NCBI GenBank assembly: GCA_004794655.1
Contig: SMMW01000511.1
Location: forward strand, 1,479,001 to 1,543,000
Direction: 5' to 3'
From: Marisa cornuarietis
Taxonomy: Eukaryota > Mollusca > Gastropoda > Architaenioglossa > Ampullariidae
DNA: 64,000 nt
This document shows, piece after piece, positions 1 to 11,912 of the stretch. The notes under the pieces are model-generated. The model saw only the letters and a list, made by a program, of their open reading frames with translations, searched no databases and was not told the DNA's origin. The translations under genes were made by a program, and so were the position numbers. Numbering within the stretch: the stretch's first letter is position 1; every line of letters starts with the position of its first letter.

Positions 1-2054
1 AGAGCATCTCTCATACCAATATGCTTAATATCTCCAAGAAAACTGTATTGTGGATGATTTGTAAAAGTCATAGGGAGGAACCTTTGACTAGAGTTCACTC
101 AAAAAAAATCCATCAGTCATAACTGAAATTCTCTCAACAAATAAATGCTAGTGTGCAACTTCCTTATTCCTCCGTTCTAATGCTTTGTACAGATAAATGG
201 CAAGGCGGCGTGTTATTCCTCGATTATTATCAGCCATAAGTACACAGAATATAAAGTGAGATGAAAATTTAAAGAACTTTGGTGGAATATATTCTTCTCT
301 CAAATCATTATACGTAGGACAAACAAGTACAAAGTGAAGTTCAGTCTCGTCACAGTAATATAAAGGACATTGCAAGGAGAATTGTTGTTTAAAGTAAAGT
401 TTGTGACATTTAAGATTTGTTATACCTAATCTAAATCTGACTAAGGTGTCTCTAAAGCCTATATTTCTGAGGTCAAAGAGATATGGACGAATCGAAATAG
501 CTGTTTTAAAAGAGGAGTATGCAGTAAAACGTGAGCTACTGCATAAGCAAGTTTATCGTGCCAGTCGATCTGCTGATGACAGTCTCTAAGCCTTAGTTTA
601 AACTCCCTTAAAAACAGTTTTACATTCTCAACCCCTTGATTTTCCCAAACAGTACCAAAATCAAATTCGTAGAGTAACATTATATGACTCAGCCATGCTG
701 TTTTATTGTTTTGATGTAACTTTTCTAAAATTACTAGTGCTTTCCTGGGCAGACGGTGAGAAGGGAGGTGAATTATTCTAAGCCAGTATCTAATACATCT
801 TGTATCTATACATATATAAAGCGGGTATCTCCCACACATAATGATGGATTCCGATCATCTAAAGACCATAACACTTTCAGGATACTAGTTACTCCTGTCC
901 GTGCTTCCCCTGCAAGGTCTTGTAGTGCTTGAGTAAAGACACAACGAGTTGACAAATACAGTCCAAGATATTTATAGGTATTGACAATAGTTAGTTTTTG
1001 GTTTTCTAGGAACCACTCTTCATTCTTTGAGATAAAATCACTTTTTCTAAAAACTACAATATTCGATTTATCAAAATTTACTCCTAGTTCTAAATGTTTA
1101 GTGATATTATTCAGGATATTTAACTGATTCTGAAAACCCACTACTGTATCGGAAAACAAGGCAACATCATCGGCAAACAGTAAAATAAACAGTTGTATAA
1201 GGTCTGGAGAGAACTGGATACCATGACGTCTCTTGTTTCTAATTTCACAAGTTAGCTCATTAATAAACAAAGAAAAAACTGCGGGGCTACAAGTTTCACC
1301 TTGTTTGAGACATTCAGTTAATTCAGCTCCTATACGGACACGTGCTTTAACATACTTTTAACAGCACCTAAAAGTTTCCCATCCATACCATTTTTTATGC
1401 AAAGTACGCCAAAGTTTATTCCTATTAATATAGTCAAATGCCTATCGGAAGTCTATAAATGCTACTTACACTTTCTTATGTTGAGCTAGTTGTTTTTGTA
1501 TCATAATCATTAATGCAAATATATGGTCTATTGTGCTACAGTCCTTCTTAACCTCCCCCCCCCTGCTCTTTCTACTGCATTATTTTATTCTAACCATCTA
1601 TTAATCCTTCTATTTAAAATAGAACTGTAGACTTTACTACAAATATTCAACAGAGAAACACCTCTATAGTTATCTGGCTGACTTATATCACCTTTCTTAT
1701 GTAAAGATTGAATTGTGGCTTCTGTCCATGCACTTGGAAAAAGACTATGGTCAAACAAGTAATTGAAGTATGTAGTTAAAATGGGGGTACTGTTTTAATT
1801 GAATACTTTAAGAATTCACCAGTGATACTATCGGGACCTGCTGCTTTATTATTCTTTAGTAAGGAGATAGCGCTTTTCACTTCTTCTGTAGTAATTGGGT
1901 TATTAAGACAATTGCTATCATTGCATCTGTCATTACTTTTTTCAATGTCAGCCAGTTCATGTTCATAGTCAGCTATATACCCCGAGAGGAACATGTATCT
2001 CGAGAACTTAATTTGAGTGTAGAGGGAGTATTCACACCAAATCACATCGTGCAC
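1..2054 (-). mobile_element. Non-LTR retrotransposon (LINE) remnant, reverse transcriptase part
   Basis: Read on the minus strand, RT segments appear in the correct order. NNKAAGPDSITGEF (start of RT) is near 1860-1820, KKGDIS...NYRGVSLL near 1705-1647, FADDVALFSD near 1180-1146, the thumb-like TYKYLGLYLSTR near 985-950, and a C-terminal CPLYYCDETELHFVLVCP zinc-knuckle region at 366-313. Frames change between the pieces and stops are scattered, so it is dead although the FADD catalytic aspartates remain. The 5' part (endonuclease) is missing. The clade was not assigned; it resembles the L2/RTE-like assemblage. The element sits in intron 3 of the host gene, and its tail lies left of the window. 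Confidence 0.85.
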
Positions 2055-2145
2055 AGAGCTTTACCTGATCGTCAGGGACAAAATGTCGAACTGCATAAAT
2101 TTCTTTCAGACAAAATAGCTCTTAACATGGATAGACGAATAAACG

Positions 2146-2236
2146 TTCTGTCTTCTTCTTGTTCTTGTTGTTCTTGTTCTTGTTCTTCTTCTTTTTCTTA
2201 TTGTTGTTGTTTTTCTTCGTATTATTATTATTATAT
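2146..2236. repeat. TTC/TTG/TTA-rich microsatellite
   Basis: A run of ttcttgtt, cttcttg and finally (tta)n triplets separates the LINE remnant from exon 4. The duplicate at about 60578-60667 has a different repeat length, as expected for a slippage-prone tract. Confidence 0.8.
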
Positions 2237-2325
2237 GATCCGCACTAACTAATTATAAATCATAATCTTTTTAGTCCTCAATGCCTTATGGATTTTTAAA
2301 TGGTAAAAAAAATTATTTATTTCAG

Positions 2326-2506
2326 GAGGGATCAGCGTACTTTTTTATTAACTCATATTATTATGATTGCCCTTGGGACATGGGCTGGCTCATGGTCGTG
2401 GACAAAATTCAAGGCAGAGCTGCTTGTCCCTATGAAAACTATGCGAGTCCTGTTATCCTGTTCAGCACTTCAAGCGGGGCAGTCTCCTGGCAATCTTCGC
2501 CCAACT
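2326..2506 (+). pseudogene. Gene 0 exon 4, frameshifted copy
   Basis: Acceptor ttatttcag precedes 2326 and donor gtaagc follows 2506. The exon encodes the GWLMVVDKI and ASPVILFSTSSGAVSW segments that match exon 4 of gene B (GWLVVVD, TPAILYSGSLGAALW). It is 181 nt long where B and D have 182. The missing base is in a T run at 2341-2346 (six T here, seven at the equivalent place in gene D). Entered in the family's usual phase, this copy reads RTFLLTHII and loses the conserved frame. Exons 1-3 of this gene would lie left of the window. A one-base homopolymer loss could also be a sequencing error. Confidence 0.75.
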
Positions 2507-2589
2507 GTAAGCTTACGCGAAAGGTCTTTAAGATAATAAAATGTCTCAGCTGAATGTCAGATAAGACTGCTTTTTTTTCATGCTAGTAG

Positions 2590-3886
2590 ACGAACAAGAT
2601 TTGGGAACAAGAGCTAGTCAAAACAGACTGGAAGTTAGACCACTTGGTCAAGTTACCAAAGGAAGGAGACCTCTCCCAGTGCAACAGCTGGCGGGGGATC
2701 ATGCTGCTGCCCATCTCCACCAAAGTCCTGTCAAGGGTAATACTAGAGAGACTGAAGAAGGCACTACACAAGAGACTGAGACCAGAACAAGCATGGATTT
2801 GCCAGGATAGGTCATGCACTGGCCACATTGCAACTCTCCGTACGTATCACCATTGAGCAGACTATCAAATGGCAATCCTCCCTTTATATAGCTTTTGTGG
2901 ATTTTGAGAAGGCCTTTGACAGTGTAGCCAGAGACCTCATCTGTAGGCTGATGAACTACTATGCTTTTCCGCCTAAGTTCATAAACATTATCCAGGGATT
3001 GTATGAAGACTCGTCTTGCCAAGTTATTCACTAAACCTTTTGTGATAAAGACTGGCGTAAGACAGGGTTAAATATTATCGCCGACAATCTTCCTGATGGT
3101 CATGAAGTGGATTATGCGTAAGACGACCAAAAACAACGAGACAGGTATCCAGTGGACCTTCACCAAGCAGCTAGAGGATCTGAACTTTGCAGATGGCATT
3201 AGTCTCCTATCTCATCGGCAACAGCATGCACAACCCAAACTGAGTAAGCCTTCAGAAGAAGCGGAGAAGACCAGCATAAAGGGTCAACAATAAGAAGACC
3301 GAAGTGATGAAAATCAACGAGCAGGAACTCCTAATCCAGCTTCAAGGAGGGAACATCATAAAAAACAGAACGCTTCACATATCTGGGGAGCATCGTCAGC
3401 AAGGACGATGAAGTGGACGACGACATCAGAAGCCGCATAAACAAGGTCAGGCATGCTTTCAACAGCCTACACCCCATCCGAAACTCCCGAGCATTATCAC
3501 TCCACAGTAAGACCCATGTCTTCAACACCAATGTGAAGGCAGTCCTACTGTATGGCTCTGAAACCTGGAGAGTGACAAACACCATCAACAACATGCTCAA
3601 GACCTTTACCAACTAAAAAGATCTCCGATAGCAGCCTGTGGAAAAGAACTAACCAGAATGCCAATAGTCAAGACCTCAAGACACACTCTGCGCAAACCAG
3701 CTGACACCATTGCCAGGCAGACACTCGACCGGAATCCTCAGGGGAAGAGGAGACTTGGGAGGCCAAAGCAGGCTTGGAGAAGATCAGTAGAGAGCGACGC
3801 AAATGATGTGTCACAGAGGGGTGACATGGAGGCTAATAGCCAGTACAGCGAGGATGCCCAAATCGTACCTGGCGCATGAGTGATAA
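2590..3886 (+). mobile_element. RTE-type LINE remnant (RT and C-terminus)
   Basis: Pieces in order on the + strand: KLPKEGDLS and WRGIMLLPISTKVLSRVILE (about 2650-2750), FVDFEKAFDSVARD (about 2890-2940), LNFADGISLLSHRQQ (about 3180-3225), LYGSETWRV (about 3550-3575) and GKRRLGRPKQAWRRSVES (about 3740-3795). These are hallmark RTE-clade segments. The usual FADD box reads FADG, so the second catalytic aspartate is gone. Frameshifts and a 23-bp deletion near 3678 confirm it is dead. It is 5'-truncated with no endonuclease and lies in intron 4 of gene 0. Confidence 0.85.
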
Positions 3887-4155
3887 GGATATTTTTTTAG
3901 ACAGCGAGAAAAGAAAGGGGGAAGAGTATTTAGTTAACTGTTGCCGGCCAGCGCTTTACTTCTCAGAGAGACACGGCAAGTGCCGAGACACTGCGTGTGG
4001 GGAAGTGAAGGCTGCGTCTTCTTAGAAAGGTGCGTTACTGTGTTTTTGTTAGTAACTCGCATTATTTTGCATAAGGTGAATTTTTCCTGTACGTTTTTGA
4101 AATAGAGATATAGATCTATAAGTATTAGTAATTTCTTTTGCTGTAATTTTGTTAT

Positions 4156-4400
4156 AGGTGCAGTTAGCTGGAGTTAGCTGGAGTGTTAGCTGGAGTTAGC
4201 TGTATTGTTGTCGCTCGTCCCTAAGAGACAGCGCCATGTGTAAAACGCCTGTTCCTCAGAGAAGGCGTCAGTAAGGAAAAGGTTGGGTCTCTCGTCCCCA
4301 AGAGGCAGCGCCATTTCTTGTTCAACGTCTGGCCCCGAGAGGCAGCGTTTGTGTTGTGAGGTTGGGTCGCTCGTCCCGAGAGACAGCACCATTTTTAATT
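4156..4400. repeat. Imperfect minisatellites: gttagctggagt and ctcgtccc...cagcgccat units
   Basis: At 4160-4203 a 12-14 bp unit containing gttagctggag is repeated about four times. From 4210 to about 4395 a longer unit recurs, each time with ctcgtccc then agag(a/g)cagcgcc. The spacing of the first two ctcgtccc motifs is 77 bp (4214 and 4291). The right-hand duplicate lacks exactly one such interval. No gene is visible here. Confidence 0.75.
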
Positions 4401-4840
4401 AAAACGTTTGTCCTTAAGGATATTTGTTTGTGGAACATTTATGTAGTTTATATATATATATATACACACTCATCGAAACGTCAGTTTTTTCCAGCGACTG
4501 AATTTTAAGAACTTTATTCAGAAAGATCATCGAAAAGTGACTTTGTGCCAGATTATAAACTTTCTTTTAGACTATTTGATATTTAGATCATTTTGTACCT
4601 TACACTTTCTTGTATTTATTTTACCATGTTTATTGATTTAATTAAATGTATAAAAGAAGGCAGAGTTGTTTTGTCTGAAAAAAGAACACGCAAATGTCCA
4701 GGAGTTGAGTGAACGCAGAGGCTGTGACAAGATGCAGGAACCACATGGGACCAACTGGGGGAGGGGGGAGGTGCTTAAAACAGAGTCCCCTGGCGAGGTG
4801 TTGTTGCGGCCCTATGCATCTTGAGGAGTAGCAAGGATTT
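4401..4840. other. Intron 4 sequence with no recognisable gene
   Basis: AT-rich sequence with a short (ta)n run at about 4449-4464. Nothing protein-like is seen. The same stretch is repeated at about 62790-63235 in the right-hand duplicate. Confidence 0.4.
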
Positions 4841-4847
4841 AACTAAA

Positions 4848-5404
4848 CTACCTCTACATACGAGTTTAATCCGTTCCACAACCGAGTTCGTATGTAAAAA
4901 GATTCGTATATTAAAACTATTTTTCCCGTATAAAATAAAGGAAATAGGTTTAATGCGTAACCCTCCCACAACAACACAATTTACATGTAAATACGGTATA
5001 ACAACAGTACTGCATAGTAAATGTTAATGGCACAATAATGTAAATAATATAGATAATAAAATAATAAAGGATATGTCATATTTATCAATCTTACCTTGGA
5101 GGAGACAAAGACTGTCAATAACGGAGGTTATCAGATGGCGGGGGAGGAGGGAGCTGGAGAGCATGCGGGTGCTGAATGAATCAGCTGATGAGACAAACTC
5201 TATTGACACTATTTGTAAATTGAAACATTGAGATTTTCACTAAGACTACATTTTGTTCATGTCTTTATGCCACGACATGTAAAAGACTCCAGCTCGTATA
5301 TCGAATTTCCATTCGTAAGTAAGAACACAATTTCCACGAATTTTTGGCTCGTATCTCGATTCACTCGTATATTGGTTCACTCGTATGTAGAGTTCTTACT
5401 GTAG
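4848..5404. mobile_element. MITE-like element with cgtatnt-rich terminal inverted repeats
   Basis: The left end reads ctacctctacatacgagt, and the right end, reverse-complemented, reads aactctacatacgagtgaac. Internal copies of the motif (ttcgtatgtaa, ctcgtatatcg, ctcgtatctcg) recur near both ends. This fits a non-autonomous DNA transposon of about 0.56 kb. The exact termini and target duplication are unclear. A second copy sits at 63240-63799. Confidence 0.6.
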
Positions 5405-5550
5405 TCAGCTTCTGTGGTGTTTGAAATTTAGAGGTTACCTCCTGAAATAAACTGATTCTCCTCGCCTTTACCAAAAAAAAAGACAGAGTTAAAATTGTTG
5501 TTTCCTTAGTTGAAGGATGCGTTCATAATAAAAGGTGTGGAAAGTAGAAT

Positions 5551-5693
5551 GTGTTTATGTGTGTGTGAATGCGTGCGTGCGTGTGTTTGCATGCACGCGC
5601 GCGTGTGTGTGTATGTTTTATTGGGTGTACGAGTGTGAATGTGTGTTCAAATTTGGATGCACGCACACGCGCGTGTGTCTGTATCTGTACAGA
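5551..5693. repeat. GT/GC alternating tract upstream of exon 5
   Basis: Repeated gtgtgt, gcgtgcgtgc and cacgcgcgcgtgtg runs, interrupted by short unique spacers, end about 60 nt before the exon 5 acceptor. GT-rich tracts occupy the same position in genes A, B and E. Confidence 0.7.
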
Positions 5694-5752
5694 ATAAACA
5701 AAGTCCGTGGCCCCCTCCCCTCCATCTGATTTTCTTAATGTGTCGGTTGCAG

Positions 5753-5796
5753 ACGTTGGACACGCTGACGTGTTTGCGGTCTTCGTCCAGTTCTGA
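5753..5796 (+). CDS. Gene 0 exon 5 (C-terminus, terminal coding exon)
   Basis: Acceptor cggttgcag ends at 5752. The first two bases complete a split codon with exon 4, and the frame then reads VGHADVFAVFVQF and stops at tga (5794-5796). The 44-nt length, phase and ADVFAVF motif match exon 5 of genes A and B (ADVFAVFIQY). This exon is intact although exon 4 of the same gene carries a frameshift. The short C-terminal motif appears to be a signature of the family, and its function is unknown. Confidence 0.75.
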
Positions 5797-8700
5797 CCTC
5801 ACCTTCATGAAACCACGCCCCTCAGGACAGGTAGACATCTGGATATCTTCTGGAATATCTCACTGACTGCTTGATTAGTTGACCGTATTTGTTTCTTTAT
5901 TTTCTTTTCCTTCCTTTTTCTTTATAAAGTTCTTTGCTTACCCTTCCCAGTTACACACATTGGATGGATTAAAAAAAAATGTCAGGTATCATAGTTATTT
6001 GCTGTATTGTTTGATTAAGCTTAAATTTTATAAGGACTAGTGTGGAAGAACGAGAGAGCGTGAATGACGTCAGGTGTTCGGAAGACGTGTATGAATGATG
6101 TAAAAATGAAGGAAATGACGTGAGGGAGAGCGCGAGCGAGGAGGGGTAGCCAGGAGATGAAAGAGGTTTGGGAAGAGAAAAATGAGCGTAGGGTAGGGAG
6201 CAGAAAGAAGAATTAGTAGAGTAGGGCGAGTAGGAAATATTTAGAGCGATTTTGTCGAGTAGGGCTTTAGGCATTCTTTTATATATATTCAGAAAGGAAA
6301 GATTCAAATGGTAGGAATTTTGTTATTTTAAAATAATCTAGATATGCGAATCGGTTAATAACTGACTTTTTCATTTATGTATTTTCCTTGCTTTCTTCTT
6401 TTCTATTCATAGTTAGTAAAGCTGATAGATTTGTTAGACAAGTCATTCTTTTCTTTTAATTTGTGTGAAAGAACACGTATTTGTCAGGCTTCGTGTATGT
6501 GTTGAAAGGATTGAGTGACTGATACACTGCGCGGTGTTTGTGACAGATGGATTCAATTAAATTGACATACATGTTCCTAAAGTAGTGTTTAGCTGCACTG
6601 GAGTCTTCACGATTAAATCATTTTGAAAATGTAATCGATGTACGTATATTATGAGCTATTTCTGTAAAAGTCAAATTAATAAAGAAAATTTAAGCAGATG
6701 GTGAGATTGTTGAAGTGATGAGAAACAAGTTCAAGAAAAAAAAATTAAAATTGTGTCACGTGTTGACAAACTGTAACTAACTATATCAAGACTGCTAGAG
6801 ATCTTGCAAGTCCTTAAGAACTCGTCTATATTATAAAGTACGATTGATTTAAGAGTGAGAAGGAGGGAGAGAGAGAGAGACAGAGAAGGTGGGAAAGAAA
6901 AAGAGAAGAGAAGATGGTCTGTAGACCTGTAGCCAGCGATATGTGTCAACTGTGTGGACTTGTCACAGTCAATGTACTTTGTTTAATTGTTGTAGGTGCA
7001 CCTTGAGTAAGGTCAAATAAATTATTGGATTTCTTTACCAATCTCGACGATGCATTTTGAGTAAATGGTTGTTTTGTTGCATTTACGTGTCCGTTTATCT
7101 TAAATCGCCTTCTCGTGTAAAGGTATCGCACCAAACAGACCCGTTGTCTGTAAGCACAGTTTAGCCCACACAAAAGGACCCAAACAGCAAAACTGTAACA
7201 ATGACATGAAAGGAAATCAAAGAAGTAATACTAAAATACTGGACTAACAGTCAAAGTTGTAGAGATATAATGAAGACACGATAAATGACTTGGACTAGAG
7301 AGAAACAGATGCTTGACGGTGATCAGAGAATGTGCTGAGCTGGCAAAATAAGGTGTAGGGGGGAGCGACCTGCTTTTATTGACTTTATTGACCGACCATC
7401 TATACTTAGGCCTCATGATCTACACGCCATTAGATGGGTTGAGCGTAACGGACAATCAACGAATGGAGACGAAAGGAACAATGCCGCAAGAGAGCATAGA
7501 AAGAGGGAATTCTTTCTCTCTCTCTTTGCCCGTCTCATTCTTCACCACCTCTACCACCACCACCACCACCATGTGTACCGGTGGCATTAGGGCCAAGTGC
7601 AGATAAGGACACCATTGTGTCCATAGTGACTGCACTGGAAAACCAAGACGGAAAACACTCGTCGTTGAGAAGACAATGGATCATCGTGTTTGTGTGTGCA
7701 GAGCTGAGTTCACTGCACCCAAGCAGTACTCTGTCGTATACCATGGCTATTTTGCTCGTGAATGTTACCCAGTAACATAAAAGTTGAAGAAACAAGAGGG
7801 CTTTGAGGAATCGCTAAAGTATATTCTTCCAGGGTCCGTGCCTAATATACATGCGCTTCCTCGTCCAACAACACAGAGTAGCTACACGAACACCTAACCC
7901 TATCTCGATAAATGAACTTTAAGTTCAACTTTTCAAACCACTGTGACACAATATTTTGTTAGTAATGTTCACACCGTAAATGATAAGAAATATCTGCAAC
8001 AGCATTCGTAAAAATATTTCTCTAGTTTTCGATATTTTTTTAATTTTTTTTTAGAGAAAGTTTCTTTTTTACGACTATTTACACTCACAACCGTATGAGC
8101 AAATATGCCATTGTAAAACGTACAAATCAGTCCCAATGGTAAATTTTCTCACGTGAGATATGTGTGACAGTTTGTAAATAAACGGACAAACATAAACTGT
8201 CATGATCACCTTGCAATACTTCACGAATATCAACGATGTGATATTGTGAAGTTCTTCTGAAGTCATCGTTAGTTTCAAAACATGTGGGGTATAACATCTT
8301 CAAAGGTAAAGAAAAGCGTTTTATACTCATCCTTGGTACTAAAGCATAATAAATGAATATCGTCTGATAAACCCAGCGTATTGCTCAATCTGATCCCGAT
8401 ACGGTTATCGAGACACAGCTGTGACGTTGCAAGTTATTCACGTGCAGTTATTCACGAGATTGTGAGGGAATTGCAGACTATAGGTGCATATCCTCTTGAC
8501 GAGTTGATCAACGTGTTTTATTATCGATCTACTCTTATTCAGTTACATGACTGTGGGTCTGTTCCATTGACATCGTGATCTATGACTGTCATCCGACCTC
8601 AAATCCCATTAACTTTACAGAGCCAGAGGACTTTAGTTTGTCTTGTGTTTTGTGTTTGTAATGCGCAGAGAGCCTCACCTTGGCTGGCATACCGCCTCCA
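5797..8700. other. Intergenic stretch, gene 0 to gene A
   Basis: No supported gene. Contents are AT-rich sequence, a purine-rich stretch about 6040-6200, a short (ga)n tract about 6868-6882, and a (ttc/ctctctctc) then (cca)n tract about 7509-7570. Open frames here are short and have no recognisable motif. Confidence 0.5.
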
Positions 8701-8739
8701 TAATCTTTTGAACTCGAAAATAAGCTTAAAGACGTATTT

Positions 8740-9172
8740 CTGGGAGGGTGGGTGGATTTGAAGGGGAGAGCATTGGACACCACATTTATGATCAGCATGA
8801 AATCCTCCTATCATCATCACGGCTCTCATCACAGGCTCTGCCCCACCCACATCAACACACACCACCTCGAACACCACCATCTGAATGACCTCGCGTGTCA
8901 GCCGTGAAAAGACAGGAGAGTTTGATATCCACTAACATAATTTATGTACTTTGTAACAATGCAGCTGCGACTCTCATCAGTCCAGTGCTGTGGCTGCGGA
9001 AGAGTACTTCCTTTGTCCACAACATCTTGAGCTCAAAAGCGGAAGCCAGTCATTCAAAGGAGCCAAACCAGACCCCTCTTCTTGCTTCCAATTTATTCAG
9101 GACCTAATATTGTGCACTGCACTAGAGACAAAGTTTGACGACCTATCAGTAATATACTAACTCTATTCACAG
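8740..9172 (+). promoter_or_regulatory. Conserved upstream block of gene A
   Basis: Contains segments shared with genes B, C and D: ccccacccacatcaac, gatatccactaacataat, gtgctgtggctgcgg and the ctttgtccacaacatc region. The block ends at the acceptor-like ttcacag just before exon 1. It probably covers promoter and 5' leader sequence, but no transcription start can be placed from sequence alone. Confidence 0.4.
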
Positions 9173-9799
9173 ATGTATTTTACGAATAAGGTCATTACAG
9201 TCAAAGTGATCATCACGTTGCGGCAGGTCAGCCATCTTCTCCATCATGATGTCCTTTTCTCTGGGCGGAGTTCTATGGTGTGTGTTGCCGTTGGGGGAAT
9301 TTCCTCTATCTTACAAGAAGTGAACCCCGAGGACAGCAATGACCCCTTGCATCGTCGCTCAGCCGGTGGTGAGGTCAGCATCAGGCTGTACAATGAGGTG
9401 AAAGACGTTCCCATCATGCCGAGCGGCCACGTACAACAAGGTAACATCCAGGTGCTGTCTCAGCTCCCTTTTGGCCTACGAACAAGGTGCGACTTACCTG
9501 ACGAACGAGAACAGCACCTACTTCCAGCCTGTCACAGGTTATTAGTGTTTAGCCTTTGGCTCTTTTATTTTTCTTTCCACGAATAGGTTTGCGATCAAGC
9601 GATTTTGTTGTCTGAAGAGGAATTTTAGACCCTATTTTTGTAGATTAATATCTTGAATAATCCCCTTATTACCTACTTACATTTGTATCCAAGCATGAGT
9701 GTATAAAAATTATGCTTGACGTTGTTACCCGGCTTAACAGTATGTTTGCTTGACGTGAAACTACGGGGCGCCAGGAGAGATATTTTTATCCTTTTCATT

Positions 9800-10085
9800 C
9801 TTTAGCTGTACAGCATATGCTATAATTATATAATGTATTTTATAAGTATAGAATGCACTTTATAAGTATAGAATGTACTCTTAAATTATAAAACAAATTC
9901 TATAAATAGAGAAGGAATTTCATTTGTATTATGCTTAAATTTTGCTGCCTATTCATTTTAAAATACAATTCAATTTTATTACTATGGAAAGCATTTTAGA
10001 TAAACAATTAAATTTTATAATTATGAAGTGCATTTTATATTAATAAAATGAATTTTGTACTTACAAAATCGAATAGTATAAAGAC
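9800..10085. repeat. AT-rich degenerate repeat array in gene A intron 1
   Basis: Repeated variants of tatagaatgcattttataa, partly palindromic, every 25-35 bp. The same array is seen in gene C (28035-28290 and 36800-37050) and gene D (53885-54170 and 56425-56545). Gene B lacks it. Confidence 0.6.
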
Positions 10086-11155
10086 TGAGCTTCTTTATTT
10101 CCATATTGTCGGACATGTCAAAGGTCAGCCAATCAGAAATCCCCTAACAAAAGTGATCGGGTATGTGCGTTCTTCTGTACATTTAACATTTCAATCAGCT
10201 TAATGTGCTTAAAAAGAATCACTGAGCTTAAATGCTTAAAAGTATTAGTTTGCACAAAGAGTTCCTCTGTGTAGGTGATGTGTGCTGATTTATCTTTTTC
10301 TTCGTCAAAAGCGAACAAATGAAACTCGTTCTGGCCAAACGCAGTAAATAATTTAGAAAAACGTAATTCACTTCGAGTAACTAAGAGACAGTCACTTACT
10401 AAACAGGCGAAGCAACTATTGATCAGACAAGAGAATAAGCTCCTTAAGCCGAGGCATTTTTAGATTTTTCTTGTGTTAGTACGAGGCTCATTCATAGGAT
10501 CCTCAATTGTCGAAGGTTTGATGCGCTACCAGTGGTATTTGAGGCATCGGAGACTTGTTTTCTTAAAACAGTGTTGTGTCAAAAGTACGGTACATTCCAA
10601 AGAATTGTCTACAGGAAGTTTTGTCTCGTCAAATATAGACGACATCTTTCAAGTGCTTTCTTTGTGGACACGACCAATAATAAACTCTTCAGCTCTTTCA
10701 GTTGTTTGTGTAGGCTTTTCAAAGGACAGCTACACATAAATGTATGTCAGATGTGACTGATGATAATGTGATAGCAGAAAAGATGGCTAGATTGAACAGA
10801 TATCGATGCATAAAAATTTTAATTAGTGAAATGCTATTTTATGATTCGAAAATATTTAGTGAAAATAAGGATGCAGAGTATTAAAAAGGGTCAAAGAAAA
10901 ATGGTTAAAAAAATTTAGGGTTTAGGCACTAAGCAGAACAGTGCGAACAAAAGCTTTATATGGACGATGTGGCGGGGCGCACGACGCACGAACCTGCAAA
11001 GTCGAACACCAGAGACTTTGTGTGCATCAATTGCTCCGAAAGCGGCCACAGGATGGAGGATGTCCCCACAAAGTCATACACTGAAAAGCCAGCCAGGTGA
11101 GCGCAACTGGAAAAATGTCATACAGTGATAAAATAAAAGCATCCAATTAAAACTT
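10086..11155. other. Gene A intron 1, unique portion
   Basis: Collinear with 35640-36370 (gene C) and partly with 54180-54420 (gene D), for example the shared gagcttctttattt and cctaacaaaagt segments. No coding exon is visible. Confidence 0.5.
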
Positions 11156-11159
11156 TTGT

Positions 11160-11912
11160 AAGCAGAAGAAGAAAAAAACCTGCAAAACAAATGCAAGAAC
11201 CAGTTCTAGGGCCAGCAACAGAGGAACAACAGACTACACCACACCGTTTAATTTTCAAGCATTATTCCTGAAAGAAATGCCAACAACCTAAAAATATGGC
11301 AAACCACAATTTATCCACCGAACCAGAGACTCCCATAGAACAAACTGACCAACTAACCTCACCTAACGACCACACTCAGACAGAAAGTAGGGCAACAACA
11401 ATACAGACCCACAACAAAGACGACCTCCCACAAACTACTGGTGACAAGACAACCCCACCAGATAATCTTCAACTGCTGAAGAAAGAAGTCATGACCCTCA
11501 TGAGAAAAATAAACGATTACATAGTCAACTTGAGACATGTAGAAGACTTACGGAAATTCGAAAAACCAACCCTCATAAAAATGCTAAGTACTCTATCAGG
11601 CCTAATAACTATCTTCACCAAACATGCCTACACAAACAGTAAGTTTTATACAGTGGAAATGCAGGGCTCTAAACAGTAATAAAACGAAACTACTAAACTT
11701 TATAAAAAAAAACAGAAGTAATTGCTCTGCAGGAAATAAACTTTACCAAAGAACCAAACCAAATTCCAAACTATTTCATATCCGCCACCTTCCTACAATA
11801 GAATCCTTCAAATCTGCACTGCAAACGCACCTCTTCCTTGAGCATTACTCCTAACACAGTCCACAACATGCTCGTTCTTCTTACCCTCACCCTCCCGCTC
11901 TTGCTACTTAGC
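11160..11912 (+). mobile_element. LINE fragments: ORF1 C-terminus, start of endonuclease, and a separate ORF2 tail
   Basis: An open frame at 11296-11679 (127 codons) is Thr/Gln/Asn-rich and resembles the C-terminal end of an I/Nimb-like ORF1. An overlapping frame from 11624 carries QWKCRALNSNKTKLLNFIKK, which looks like the start of an AP endonuclease. The frame then runs into SFKSALQTHLFLEHYS and a stop at about 11852, an ORF2-like end. The join implies two different elements spliced by deletion. They occupy the place of gene A exon 2. Confidence 0.55.

Larger units (their letters stand above)
1..5605. repeat. Left copy of a ~58-kb-spaced duplication
   Basis: Base 1 aligns with 58429 and base 5605 with 64000, with only scattered substitutions and a handful of indels (about 1-2% by eye). 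The match runs through an LINE remnant, exon 4 of the host gene, an RTE remnant, minisatellites and a MITE, so it is segmental and not a single transposon. Neither copy ends inside the window. Main differences: a 3-bp gap near 567, a 1-nt T-run change in exon 4, 23 bp missing here near 3678, and a 77-bp extra repeat unit here near 4214-4290. Confidence 0.97.

Noticed and set aside
1959..2252. 97-codon + strand frame ending in Ser/Cys/Tyr runs
   Set aside because: Overlaps the minus-strand LINE and then translates the TTC/TTG/TTA microsatellite.
2583..3031. Minus-strand open frames of 81 and 110 codons opposite the RTE remnant
   Set aside because: They are antisense to recognisable RTE reverse transcriptase segments and recur only because the block is duplicated (61015-61463).
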